64,000 nucleotides of DNA, from positions 62,001 through 126,000 of the forward strand of contig JAPDRO010000007.1 of the NCBI GenBank assembly GCA_030247885.1, read 5' to 3'. The notes beneath the pieces are model-generated. The model made no database searches. It saw only the letters and a program-made list of their open reading frames with translations, and was not told the origin of the DNA. The position numbers and the translations under genes were made by a program. Each line of letters opens with the position of its first letter. The stretch's first letter is position 1. This stretch comes from Taxawa tesnikishii (nom. ined.). Lineage: Eukaryota; Ascomycota; Dothideomycetes; Dothideales. Below, in pieces: positions 46,087-58,626 of this stretch.

Positions 46087-47221
46087 GGCAGGTGAGTGGG
46101 TTTGCCTGTAAGCTTGAGGAGAGTGGGGTTTTGTTGGATGTGTAGCTTATGTGCAACGTCGTTGAACAGGTGTTTCTGATAAATAAAGGTTTAAGTCTCA
46201 CACACAGCCGGGTATTCTTAAGAGCTTTGTAGTACATCTGGCCGTAGTTCAAGTTCTTTGAGCCCTCGACAATCGAGTTTCTTTGGGCTGTGTTATCGCG
46301 ATGAACAAAGACTGTCTCAAAGCCGTGCTGGGCTCCGGATGTACAAAAGCATTGTTGCCTCAAGAATGAAACTGAGCAACAGCGAGCGGTGTAGCTGATT
46401 ACCGTTTGACCATGTTCGTATCAAGCCATCGCCTCGAATACTTGTCGCCGCATGCCGTACGCCAGAGTGGATGCCCCCAGTCGCCCGCTTGGGCTTAATG
46501 GACCTGTTCATCAAATGCATGTGACAAAGATGTGTGATGGAACTCGACCAAATATGGTCAGAATAGGTAGACAATCGTTGGTGGGGGCCCTCACTCTATC
46601 GCAGGGATCCTAGCCAACTCGCTTGAAGGTCTTCCGGAGGCACATTGCAAACGCCCGTCCCGCCACGAGAAATCCTTCGAGAGATAAGGAGCCGAACAAA
46701 GAAGCCATCACAACCCGCCTTGAAGCATTCTCGTCCCTTCGCAGATAACCGTTCAGAGATGCCGTGTGCCCTATGACCTCTCCAGGAGCCAGTCCGAGCC
46801 TTGGGTTAGAGACCGAGATGTTCATGCCACAGATTTCTGGGTGAACCTTTGTACGGCTAGTGAAGCGCATCGGAGCTGGCCGTCTTTATCGTTCGTGGTG
46901 CGCTCTTGGTCATGGTCGTTTTGACACTTGTTGTTACTGTGGCGAGAGATGCGCAGATACGGACACCGTAGGTGAAAAATCGGCTTCCCAACGGAAGCAT
47001 GGTAGGTTCTCGTATAACGCTTACGTTCACTTCGCTAGGTTGATGATTACGGGTCTCACTCCCCGTAGTAGTGTGTTGTATCAACGGGTAGCTGTTCACC
47101 ATGATACCCTTCCGTCTCTATTAAGCCAACGCTTGTTCTTCTTCTAGTCTTTACCTATCCAGCATCAGCAAGCCTGGGAACCAAAAATATTGCACACTCT
47201 TTGTCCGTGCGAGTTTAGAAC
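46087..47221. other. No firm gene
   Basis: A minus-strand ORF at 46610-46870 with a hydrophobic patch (MASLFGSLSLEGFLVAG) is a weak candidate. Otherwise nothing. Confidence 0.35.
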
Positions 47222-48062
47222 ATGGAAGGATGCACAACGCCTTTGCGTAGCCGGGAGGATGCTTTGAAGCAGAGGGAGAAGTTGATCGATAAGGACCTTG
47301 AGGTGGACATCTCCTCTAGCAAGGGCATGTCCGCGATCCATCACAAAGATATTAGTAGCCCGTGGTTCGTCAACGCAGGCACAAACTCTGACGATGGCTT
47401 TTTCTCGCCTCATGAATCCTCACCATCAAGTAACCCAAGCCCTGAACTCCTGGCTGTTCGTACAGCTGCAGAGGCGGGACAGGAGATTTGAATGGACCAC
47501 GGGTCTAGCTTAAGTGGAGCTGCTGGGCCTGTTCGTAGCTCAGGAGAACTAGGTCCTTGCGGAAATTGTGAGTTGAACTCCACACCAATCCAACAGATTC
47601 TGACAGGTTTACTTACCAGCCTCATGTACCCCAGCTATTCTCTGATATGCCCGCCGCAAACTGGACCTCGAAACCACACTCGAGCTCGAAAACCTTATCT
47701 TACGACTGCGCTCCAGAGTGGAGGAGCAAATGGTCATGGTTGAAACGGCTGAGCGTCAAGCTGTCCGGCTCAAGGACAGAGTTTGGAAGATTGTTGCAGA
47801 ACCACGAGTGCGTTCGAAGAAGCATCCAGGTGTGCGCGAACTAGTTATCTCAGACATGCTCATCAGAACCTTCAACATGAACCGGATATCTACAACGGCT
47901 CAACGCCGGATGGAGGTATTACGGCAGAGTGCGCGGGAGTTGGAGATGCAGTTGCCTGATGGATGCGAAGAGAGCAGTGCCGAGATAGAGGACGTCGGTG
48001 CCGGCGAGAGTCTTATGGATGGGGAGGCTGTGGAGCAGGCGTTCGCATGTGCTTCTGTTTGA
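47222..48062 (+). CDS. Coiled-coil protein, exon junction unresolved
   Basis: First block 47222-47491 (MEGCTTPLRSREDALKQREK, then Ser/Pro-rich to AEAGQEI). Second block, open from about 47645 to 48060, is a clear heptad-type coil: RRKLDLETTLELENLILRLR, SRVEEQMVMVETAERQAVRL, then a basic stretch, AQRRMEVLRQSARELEMQL and an acidic tail. An acceptor CCCCAG near 47634 leads into FSDMPA; the coil sits one frame away, at CCCGCCGCAAA near 47650, where one extra base would join them. The donor for the first block is not found. No family recognised; coiled-coil proteins of this size often act as structural or adaptor proteins. Confidence 0.45.
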
Positions 48063-48399
48063 GTCGTGTATCTGAGGGCTATCATGCTACTCCGGTAACC
48101 GTTCTTGCGTGCAGTGGAGAGTCTGTGGCGGGGCCTTTGCGCGTTTGAGTGAATGAATAGTAACATTTTGTAACCAAGATATACTCCAATGCGGCATCTT
48201 TTAATCCTAGAGCAGGAGAGACCGCCGTAGCGCGGCTTGTAACTATTTGACCCGGCAGCAGTTGTGGTTCTTCCTGAAGTCAGTGAGGATGATTAAGCCA
48301 CGACTCGTGACGTCAATCCAGCATGCAGAGACGTTGATACATAATCCTGATCCACTTTGTTTTTCTGCATGCAATTACGCATCAACAACCGTGTTAAGG
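48063..48399. other. No supported gene
   Basis: Short intergenic promoter-sized stretch between two plus-strand genes. Confidence 0.5.
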
Positions 48400-49236
48400 A
48401 TGGCTACTCACACCAGTCGAAGGTAAGATGCATGACCTTTTTTCCAGTTCAGCTAAGCTTAGATGTGCAGAATGTGGCCGACGCACCTGCCTCTCGAGAT
48501 TGAGAACAAGATCCTCGAGGAGGCCATCAAGGGCGACATGGCACTCTTCCCGAATGATAGTTTCAACCCTACCGGAATGCAGTTTGGCCAAGCATGCATA
48601 AAATTGTACGCCTCCATCCAAGACAATCAGCACATGAAAGCTCGCGCAAAGAGCACCTTCTACCAAGACCGCATCATGAACGACCGACTTCTGCTGGTTC
48701 CCGGTCCCGACCGGGACCTGGTGATGTTCGCCATAGATCCCGACAACCATCAACTCACGCAGCACCTGCGGCTAGTCATCCAAATCGATCCCTCAAGTGC
48801 TACCGATAGCGAAGCCATGGAGCCTAGGTGGTTCTGGGCCTTCCTTCTCAAATTTCACTACGGCGCCTTCCCGCAACTGAAGAGCTTACACCTTGTCTAT
48901 TACTACCATGGCAAGGCTCGAGAACTTCACCCCGTAAAGCGCGGCGATCTCCACCAGCTCGTAGGTGAGATGGCCAGCGTCATCTATAGTGGACTCCCAC
49001 ACCTCGGATCGGTCTCGGTGACTTATGAAGAAGGGGATGAGCGGTATCAACCATCTCAAAATGTCCACAGCAAGAAGAAAGCCAACTTCGCGGGTCTCGG
49101 ACGATTGTTGGCTCGTAATCGTGGGTGGTCGCTGCTAGCAGCATACGAAGGGCTTCTCCAGAACGCCAAGGAACTCGTGGAGGGACCCGGACAGCGCTGG
49201 ACGTTCGTTCCGGGATTCGATGGGCAGGCGTCGTAG
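48400..49236 (+). CDS. F-box-like protein, two exons
   Basis: Exon 1 48400-48422 (MATHTSR), 48-bp intron 48423-48470 (GTAAGA…GTGCAG), exon 2 48471-49236, in phase, 262 residues. If the intron is not real, translation could start at ATG 48463. Near the N-terminus THLPLEIENKILEEAI is the degenerate F-box-like helix. Then FGQACIKLYASIQDNQHMKA and RLVIQIDPSSA (family: LxIxxxP), FPQLKSLHLVYYYHGKAREL and a C-terminal helix-rich region ending FVPGFDGQAS. Frame is clean. Role inferred only from the family. Confidence 0.6.
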
Positions 49237-52200
49237 ATGTCTATTGTGGATTAGGCAGTATGGTTGTGCGAAAGAAACATACGGGTGATGGCGAGTTTGT
49301 GACAATGCTCATCAGACAATACCGAAAAGAGTGGAGAATCGGGAGGAGATAACATGGAGCTTTGGATGATTGTGGTCTCACGTGGTATCATGAGAGTGTA
49401 CAGCAGACTCTCAAATCGATTTTCCTAATCAATGATCTTCTTCGTGCTCCAGGCAGGTGGTGGATTTAGTGTTTTGGGGTTTTAGGGTACCTCTCACGAT
49501 TAGCGCCAAGTCAACCACTTAGGATCAGCGCATGATCTTCGCTATGACTTTTGACGGTCACAAAATCACACAACGTCTGCGACCAGTTTTGCACCTCATG
49601 CAGACAGAAGAAACAAACAACATCGAGATGTTCCCTGAGTTCGATGATGACAGTATGAGCGCGGTGATGCAAGACTCCTCGATACGTCGGTGTAGCGCTG
49701 GGTACACCTTGCTGTGGCACAAAATGGGCTATACTGGGCGTGCTGCCGCCAAGTTTCTAAGGTACGGCTATGAAGAGAAGACAACGATTTGGCAACGGTT
49801 GGCTTTAGGTTTGGGCTTGTGATTTTCTCCTGCCATGTATTGCAATGGGTAATGGATCTACTGTCCAGGCAAGTGTATGGAATGATCAATGATTCTAAAT
49901 GTGGGTCGAGTTTATGTATATCCCAGTGGCAGTGCGAATGACCTCTTTCCACACTTCATCATTTCGGCTTCCTGAGTGAACTATGTAGTGGTCATATGCT
50001 TCTTCCGGAAAACTCATCTCGATTGGGGGGATGGATGGGACATGGCAGAAATGACGATGGTGACCGTACTGGCATAACCACTGATGCCTCGAGCTTGCGT
50101 ACCGAAGCGCGCGAGAAAATCTTACATGTCTGTGCCGCATTTTGGGCTCCATGATTCCCCTTTGCTCCATGAGAGATGATGGGAGGATTCGCATGCACTT
50201 TGGCCGACCCATGTGTCATGACACGCCCTCCAAACTATACGCATCAAATGAACACCCTCACCATCTGTCCAGCGCTCGAACCAGTATAACGTCGGGCTCG
50301 TAGTATGTACCGCCTATCAAGGATAAGTGACTGCACGGGAAGAAGCTGAGGAAGACAGTTCTGGACTATACACGCAACTTCACGGTGCAGCAACGAAGAT
50401 TCTTAAAAAGATGGACGCGGGGAATCACAAAAGATGCAAAAAATTGGCGTCTCGAACGCGATTCGAAGCTGAGCTTCGGAGACAGAGCGTGTTTCAAACT
50501 CGGGTTCGAAACTTTGGGGCAGAGCAGAGCAGAGCAGAGTAGATCACGAAGCACTAGAACTTACACGATAAGCCGCCCGCCCATTCCACCACCACCATTC
50601 CACCACCGTACCCGATTTGGTACACCATACGGGCCATTCAAACAATTGTATATAGATCGGCGCCGCGAGTTGTCCCCGGCTTGCACCCAGGCCGATTCAG
50701 CTCTCATTGCAGTGGCATCATCCATCGTTCTATCTGCGGTAGGTGCAGGTATATCAAAGTGATCGAGCATGATCTGAGCCACGTTCTTGTTCCCCGGGGA
50801 ACTAGTGTGCGACAATTGACTTTTTTGGAAGGCGTACCTTGCATGAACCCAAGGTTCCAGTACTCTTGCCCCAGCGCAACGAGACCGCATGCGTGTGTCA
50901 TAGTTGGGAATCGTGCTGAGTGGTCTTTTGCGTCTATGGGTGAACAATTACACAGATTGCACTGTTCTCATCGCGAGGCAACTCGATCTCCCATATCCGG
51001 AGCGCCACGTTGGGGAAGGACTTTCGAGGTCCGACGAAGCAGTCAAGGGCTGCAGCCTCTTGCAACAAGCCTCCATACAATAACCAGTGGTGTTTCATTT
51101 ACATCTTGTCAAGAAAAAGCATCGTTCACAGAGTGTAGCAGCTATGTGTTTACTTGCTGTAACAGGATCGATCAATGGCCTGATCATTGCCTTCAAACAC
51201 CTCTTGAAAAGCCGCACCATAGTATCATCTTTTATATCTGCCTCATGATCTCGAAGCCTGTAGAGTCTACGTCATAGTGCCATGATTTCCGATCTCACAC
51301 CGGCGTCGTCTACCCACATCTTCAGCACCACTTACGCTGAGCCATCAGCTTGTGAAAGCCCAGCTCAGCAGCCACCATCTCTGTCCCTGTTGCTGTCTGC
51401 TGGAGCCGGTCACTCGAAATTTGCGTTGGAAAGCCTAGCCGCGACTAGTCCTATCGCCTCAACCCAAGGGGTGAGTCCGCAGCCGAAGACAAACAACAAG
51501 ACAAACAAAGACCACAGCTGATCATGAGACTGCACAAGGATGAACCGACATCCATTGACGTTTGCAGCTACCAACGCCGTCACACGCGACTACATCACAT
51601 GCGTGCTGCTGTACAACCACTGAACTCACATCACTCCAGTGTTCGCAATATGGTGGAAAGTCATGCTGCCCGGTTGGAAACCGACGAGCTACCTTGGGCA
51701 TTCCTCTCCCCTACAGAGAACGACGCGATGCCTGTCGGTTTACCCCGGGTGCGGCTTGTTCTCGATCTCCTTCCTCCTCTCCAATCTCCACGATCATACT
51801 GTCATACTCGCGGCTGGTCTGAGCCGGCTCCATGAAACGGAGTAAGTGTCCCAGAATCTTGGTGCGCAGTGCCGGAATGGACTACTGAGCTAGAGCCTGC
51901 CGACAAGATAGGCGCTGGGCTTGCCGTCCCGGGATGAAGAGGTGCAGAAGAGGAGAGAGAGGTGGCACAGCATACTGCGCTGGCTTTTCGGTGGAGGGAA
52001 GATACTGTATCATGCGGGGATGAGTCCATACAACCAAAACGTACCTGCTCATCCTCGTGTTGCTGCTGGGTCTACCTGCGCTGCCGTCTTCCCGTCAAGT
52101 GCAACAAACCCACCAACCTACTGCTGCAGTATCACTGCTGTGACCTCTGACCCTCTCCCCTTTGCATCAATCCAGCAGTCCATCGTCCCTCAAATGCTAT

Positions 52201-53289
52201 AGGAGAACAGGCATTGAAAGCTTGTCCTGACAACGGCCTGTTTCTCCGTTCAGTGTTAGAAGCACCATCACTCCTTGTCCCGACGCCCACATCATCACAC
52301 CTACGAAATCGTCGCCTTCTGAAGGAGTGAATATTATTCTAAACGGAGGATCAAGGCAGAAAATGAAGCGAATTGGGCACTGCCCTCTGACCTCTGGATG
52401 CTATCATCAGTCACAGACAGCGTTCGTCTGCTGGTGGAACGGCCACCGTTACCTCGCTTTTCGTCTTGCAGTGATCCTGATCTCTGGAGTTCCAGGTTTA
52501 CCAAGAATAGCCACTGCCATCAAAATGCCGATTCCCGCCAAAGACATCTCCACTGGAAGCGACCCAAGCATTGTAACTCCCCTTTGAGTGCCATCAGTGC
52601 TGCTGAGTTTGTACTCTCGGATATATTGCATGATGTTGGTTGAGGGCAGGAGAGCATTTTGGATCCGACATCGTCTGACGTCGCGTACTGAGCAAGGTAG
52701 GGCAAGAACGAACAGGTGGGGAAAGCCTTCGCGGTATATAGTACCCTCGCGCCTGCCTTTTCATTATACGAGTCTGCAAAGAAGCAGGATTTGGGAACGG
52801 GTGTGCTTGTCGTTCTGCTGTCGGGCAATACATGCGGTCATCTCGTACGTTCGAGGACATCTAAGTCCATGTTCACTGCGACTAGATGGATGGAACCTGC
52901 CGCATTGCTATGGTATTCTCTATCCCTAAGTGGTACCGCGAGCGTAGCGGTATGTATGAGATATCGTTACCGTTGTGGATGACCAGCAAGCAAATCGGTA
53001 CGTTTTCCAATGCTTCGTGGCAGATAGCAGGAAGCCTAGGATTGTAATGCAGTGAAATAGCACATGGTTCGAGGGATGGTCAGAGATGAGAAAGCATTGA
53101 TCAACCTACGATTCGTGCCCGAAGGCTATGATGGCCGTCCATCACTCCGCTCCCCTTCCTACCGACACAGACCTCTCTTTTTCTCTTCCTCTGCCTGCAT
53201 TCGGTTAGTGTGCTATATTTTCTTCTAGAAGGATTGAGGACTGACCTTGAGCGTTAGCGCTAGTCACCGCGGTTGGCGGGCTCGTTGCC
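49237..53289. other. Gene-poor stretch
   Basis: About 4 kb with many short ORFs but no domain, splice set or start I trust. A small AGAGC tandem repeat (about five units) lies at 50519-50541. Confidence 0.4.
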
Positions 53290-53721
53290 CTAGTCGTCAA
53301 CCTGTCAGGATAGATTAGCTTCTCCTTCGACCGCGAGAGTGCCCACAGAGGCTATCACGATGCAAGACGCTGAGGAAGACGGTAGAAAACGCAAGTCAAG
53401 CGATGAAAAGCAGGTGGGAATGGTCCATGATAGCGAACGGTCAGTAGTGAGTTGGGGCATGCTGCTCGAGGTGCAGAATCGCAACATTGATGCTACGCGT
53501 TGGCATTACAACAACGTCTCAGGGGTCGGGAAGCACGGCTTAGGAGGGTGGTATAAGCGAACACTTACGTCGTCATCGCGGCGCAGACGGCGCAGAATGA
53601 GCTGCGGCGTTAACATGTACGCCGCACCAAAGATGACGCCAGCAGCGAAGCTGGCCTTGATACCGGCCACGAAGGCCCAACGGATCTCCTGCCTAAGAAA
53701 CTCCTTGAAGGAAGAAGGCAT
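53290..53721 (-). CDS. Small single-pass membrane protein (54 aa)
   Basis: Exon 1 53569-53721 encodes MPSSFKEFLRQEIRWAFVAG and continues with a hydrophobic helix (SFAAGVIFGAAYML) and a basic LRRLRRDDD end; donor GTAAGT at 53568. The nearest phase-0 acceptor giving a short finish is CTGACAG at 53302, adding VDD and a stop at 53290 after a 267-bp intron, long for this window, so the 3' end is uncertain. The amphipathic start, one membrane helix and positive end fit a small organelle or ER membrane protein. No family recognised. Confidence 0.45.
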
Positions 53722-54479
53722 GTTGGCGGTTGTCGTGATGGTGCAGGATTTGTGAGTGATGTTGCTGAGAGATTGTAGAAAGAGGGAAGTGTGTGTGAGT
53801 TGTACGAATGCTGACAGCGGGACGCTCAAACCTCCTTGGCATGTTTGAAGCTGCTGGTTTAGGAAGTACTTTGACCGCCTTCCACACTCGAAGCCAATTT
53901 CCCACTTATCCACCATCTTTTCATTGAACATCATCCCCGTCTACGAGCAACCTCTCTTATAATGCCCATCTTCGGCCATCGCTTTATTGCATGATGTGCT
54001 CTGCTGGCTTCGATAGTCCACTGTCCCACCCAGATGCATAGCTCGACGCGTCTCCACATCACTGCCCACTGCTTCTTCACCTTCCCGTACGCACAATCAA
54101 CTACCGTCTGCATACTGATATCTCTTACAAACACTGTGATGCTGCTCAGGAGATCCCTACAGGTATGTCATCCCTATTGTCTTCTTGATGGCCCCCTCGG
54201 GAATCTGCACCACGGGCCCGGGCGACCTTGCGCAACCTAGCGCATCCGATTCCGAGCAGCACACAGTTTACCGGCTTTTACTGTTCCATACGGTTGTTGA
54301 GCACAGTTTCAAACGAACACCATCACTGGATCACCCTTTCACCTCAAGGATCGCTTGGCCCGGCGACTCTCTACCTACTTTCACAACAATCCCGCTTCCT
54401 CTTGCTCGATCTCCGTCCCGTGCGACACACAGTTATACATCAACATCACCACTTCCCTGACGCAACAACTCGTCAGCAG
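53722..54479. other. No supported gene
   Basis: Upstream region of the small membrane protein gene. Nothing else seen. Confidence 0.45.
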
Positions 54480-54665
54480 ATGCCAACCATCTACATCATG
54501 CTCTCCGCCGCCCTGGCTGAAGCCGCAAGTCGGGTTCAGCGCATCCTGCAGTCTCAGCCTACGTGCGGACCATTGCAGCACATTCGTGGTGAGTACTGGC
54601 TGCGGTCCTGCTTTCCTTCAGAGTTCACCGCAACACTGTTACTGACGCGCCATCTAGACCGCTGA
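54480..54665 (+). CDS. Tiny two-exon ORF (38 aa)
   Basis: Exon 1 54480-54588 (MPTIYIMLSAALAEAASRVQ, then RILQSQPTCGPLQHIR), 69-bp intron 54589-54657 with textbook sites (GTGAGT, CTGAC branch, CTAG), and two final codons before TGA 54663-54665. The intron is the best evidence; the product is too short to assign. Could be an upstream ORF in a longer transcript. Confidence 0.25.
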   Translation: MPTIYIMLSAALAEAASRVQRILQSQPTCGPLQHIRGEYWLRSCFPSEFTATLLLTRHLDR

Positions 54666-57600
54666 CGTCTGCCCTGAAGTGCGACATCATTAGGAGTGTA
54701 TCTGTGTTTCATCCACCCCACGACATCAATATCTCATCGTCATTACATCCCGCAGCAATCCTTTCGCACTAAACGGTGACCTTATAACGACCCAAGCTAT
54801 AGCTCTACATTGAGGCCGGGGTCAGAAACACCGGTTTCTTCCAGAATGAGTTCCCACCATAGTCGCAACCTCTACAGTGTTGCACTGGGACTCTGACACT
54901 GCCCGGTCTCTGGAGGAAGGAACATACATTCGTGCATGGTGGAATATGCAGACGAAGACTTCGCCCCTAGAGAGCTCAACTGTGCTTATGCTCTTGTCCT
55001 GAAGCTACATCCCGCAACGCCGTCGATCCAGTTAACGGACCTCTGAGAAGGCCATCACAACCTCACCTCCGGCTTTCAATGCTTCCCTCTCGACACCAAC
55101 ATTTGACGGCATATCCACAAGTCTTGAGAGTCCTTTTGAGGTAGGTTTACCAGTTAGTCTGACTTGTATAGCACATACGGAACTGACATGCTTGTGCAGA
55201 ACCACGTGCCCCTGCCCTTCCCGATGCCTACCGGACACCAAGGACGCTACTCACTATCAGCAATGAGCGCAAGGAGATATTGCCGTCGAGAACATCAAGA
55301 GATCGGAGCAGCACTTGAGCGCATCTTCGTCGACAGCCTCACACATTAAGAAGACACCAGCATCGCATCCTATGGTTGGAGAGGATGCAGGGTTCTCCTT
55401 TCCGACCCGTCTGGAACTGAGTACTTTGGTATATGTAGTTCACTGGCGCCTCCAAGGCCCAGATGTACCCACCCCTGACCGCCGCGGTACGAGCTGGGAA
55501 GACAGGGCGAGCAGTTGTTGCGAAAGAAATCGCAGCTGGGGAGACCGGGATTTAATCTCCCCATAGTCGCTTCCGGCACGACTTCCCAGAACCGTATCGA
55601 TATCATCTGAACGGCCGTCTTCCGCCGCTAGGACTGCTTGCACACCTCTCCGCCGTTTCGCGATACTAGAGTCGTTACATGCGGCTGGAGGACATGTTAT
55701 TAGAGTAACCTGGTTCGACACCGCTATCCGCGGATCCTGACCGTCCAACATGCCACCGGCGGTATGTGCGAGCCCTGAACGATCCGGATGTGAGTCTGAG
55801 TGATTAGAAGTATCGGGTTCAGCAAGCTAACGTAGATAACCAGGTTGGCTCCACTGATGGGAGCGGGTCTCACGGTCACTGTTGTAGAACCGTGACGGGA
55901 AGGAAAACCCGGTCAACAAACCGCCCTCGACGAAGGACCACACCTTCCCGCGGTGTCGAGGATCACTGCTCTGTGCCAACAGAGATGCAGAGGTAAGAGA
56001 AGATTGATTGCTCCTACATATTCGTCCGCTTACACTTTTTGCAGGACTGGGCATATCTGCTGCCCGTGGCGCATTCGTCAACATGGTCTTGTCTTCAGTC
56101 TTCGAAGCCGTCAAGAGCTGGGTCAACTGCCACCGGAAGGAAAATCGGCGGGAACGCCCCCGGCAACAAGCTCGCACCTCCTCCTAATGCTGGGATTTAA
56201 TCCTCACCAGGAGTTAAGATGCGTCCAAACCGCACAGGCATGGCGAGGTCAGCGGGGACATGCGATATCGTTTCTTGGCTTGGACCCGACTTCGAACAGC
56301 GAGATACAGCCTCTTTGTTTTTCGTGTCCTCGACCTCAGCCGATTTCTCCGCTTTCAGTATTGCAGCAATTAGCGGCGTGCTTTGTCGTAGGTTCATTTC
56401 CTTCGGCTTCCTCTTTGTTCAGTCGCTTCCGGAGCGTCAAGGCTCCTAGGTTGCCGACATTTCTCTTCGGTAATATACCTGTCATCACACGGCAATTTGC
56501 ACTACGGCGTAACAACAAGCTTTCACTGTCGCAAGATTCCACAGCCACGCTGGAGGGCGATCTAGTCGAGCAGTGACCACTTCCACAGCATCGCAGGGCA
56601 CCCGTGTGCTTGAGCGCTGTTGTTTGCCCACGTCTTCGAGTATCCCAGCAAGTCACGGCTTGTGCCGAAGATGTTCTGCCGCCATCGCTTCATCAAGGTC
56701 GGCATTGCATTGCAGGCGGTACACTTCGCTCCGTCGTGTCTGGCAACTTCAGCGCCAGCAGCACTTACAAGAATTTTATGCTGAAGAACTCCAACATCAT
56801 CAAGCGAAACCTGCGAACACAGCGACTCCTCCGGGCGAGGTTGTCCATGCGCATGACCTAGGCACGAGTTATGCTCTCCCATTGTCCCCTCTGAGCCATC
56901 CATCCCGATTCACTACTCCAGGACATGGCTACTGTACCGAAAACGAGTGGAAGGTGCTGAGCCTTCAATGCTCCCGGCCGTTCTGGCTCTTCCAATCCCA
57001 TAGTTCCAAGGTCCCCTCCTCTTTCCCGAACCCCTCTACCTACCAAGACGAAGGAAGCGACCGACACCACGACGACAGTCCCAGTGACGGTACCAACTAC
57101 TTGACAACATGGTCTTCGCACGTCCGAATCGCCTCCGAAGAGTCCGCGAGGCGTCACACGCCCCGCCAGCCTACCAAGCGTGGCATCCAGAATTCGGACT
57201 GGCTGCCTAGCAATATTACACAAGTGTTGCTGATTGCAAAAACATCTCGTAACTTTCGAGTCCCTTCGATGATACTCTGGTTACGTGTATCAGCTTCACA
57301 GCCAAGCTTGGTCTCGCGTGGAGACGAATAATGGGAGCGAGGAGTGGACGCAAGGCTTCGGCCGAAGACTCTGACAATGCTCCCACCTTGAGGCTTCCGC
57401 AATTTCCATAGCCTGGAGGCAGGTAGCAATGACAATCATGAGTCCGAAATCTGCGGTCGCTACCTAAACCCCCGACTGGTGCACCGCCGCGAGCGCCGTT
57501 CTCAGCAACTCTCCAGTTTGGCCATCAGTCACAAAGCTGCTCAGCAGCACATCGCCATCTGCTTCCACGGGAGCTCTCCGTGAATGGTAGAAATACCGCT

Positions 57601-58071
57601 TGCGAGAAGTAGCTCAGCAGCTCGCGCAGGGATTCGCCTTCACACCCTGGCACCGTCGCTGTTGTAGATAGTCTTTGCAGCATCGTAGCGTGCGCCAGCG
57701 CGTATCGTCTAGACGAACACTTCTCCTAGTAAGCAAGGGCTGCCGCAAGCATGGCGGGTCAGCGTGAGACGCCTGACATGACCTCGAACACGGCGGCATC
57801 CGTTATCGCCGTAGGCCACTGCACCACCTGGAATCATCGAACGTCCAAGCGAAGCGGTATTCTGGCTCCCGTTGAGTCCGCCGCGGAGAACATCATCGAA
57901 GACGCTGCGTCCGCCGTCCCCCGGCGGACAGCAAGGGTGCGGTCACCGGTGATCCCATCGTTTATCATCAGCTGCAAAAGCCAAGCTAGAAGCGGCTCGA
58001 CTACTCCGTTCCATCACCGGCTCTAAGCCGCACCGAGGTGACTTGTACTGCGTCCTTCGAAAGTAACACTG
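54666..58071. other. Gene-poor, possibly decayed stretch
   Basis: Many ORFs of 60-250 codons on both strands, frequently overlapping, with Ser/Pro/Arg-rich compositions typical of out-of-frame sequence. The longest (56573-57331, plus) has no domain. Part may be the upstream remains of the helicase relic that follows. Confidence 0.35.
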
Positions 58072-58626
58072 TTGCCCCTCATAACAAATCCTGATGGCCG
58101 AAGAGCCATCCACCGGATTACCTGCAGCCAAGAATCTGGTCAGATCTCAACGGCGTCTATAGAAAGTGGGATGCGTTCGAAGACAGAATGTCTTGAGGCC
58201 GTCTACATGCTCGATCAACGGCCAGACAGCCCTTCACCCACTCCTATCAATTCCGGACCGCAAGAGAAGGCTTTGGAGATAGGATTGACCGAGGACCTGT
58301 CTATTGTTCAACGACCTCCAGGAACAGGCAGGACTCCCGTATCGGGTCTGCTGTTTCAGACCTTCAGCACCGTCTTGCGGGAGCTATCAATCGGCACAGC
58401 CTGGCTCGCACGCCCCGCACACTACTCGGACAAGGCTACCCGTCCGTATGCTAGAGGGAAGTTGAACATCCAGCACAGTTTGTGCGAAAGAGGCAAGAGG
58501 GCGAGGGAAACACGCAACAGTAGGGTGGTACGGGTGTTGAGTTTGTCGTCCCCGACTTGCATCCGAAGGCCGAGCCAGAACCATGGGATGGTGAGGACGC
58601 CTACCTTTGATGTTCGATATCATTGA
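58072..58626 (+). pseudogene. Relic of a UPF1-like superfamily 1 helicase (Walker A region)
   Basis: In the plus frame, residues from about 58261 read QEKALEIGLTEDLSIVQRPP and then GTGRTPVSGL. In UPF1/ZNFX1-type superfamily 1 helicases the equivalent is 'Q..AL...LT..L.IVQGPPGTGKT', the Q motif plus Walker A loop. Here the first Gly of the loop is Arg and the catalytic Lys is Arg, which would abolish ATP use. The reading is open from 58072 to 58626, but beyond about 40 residues on each side I see no further helicase motifs (no NHAVD-like or DEAD-like box). Best read as a decayed gene fragment; chance similarity is possible but unlikely given the length of the match. Confidence 0.45.

Noticed and set aside
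56573-57331. 252-codon plus-strand ORF
   Set aside because: Composition is that of noncoding sequence, two other frames are open over parts of it, and no domain is visible.
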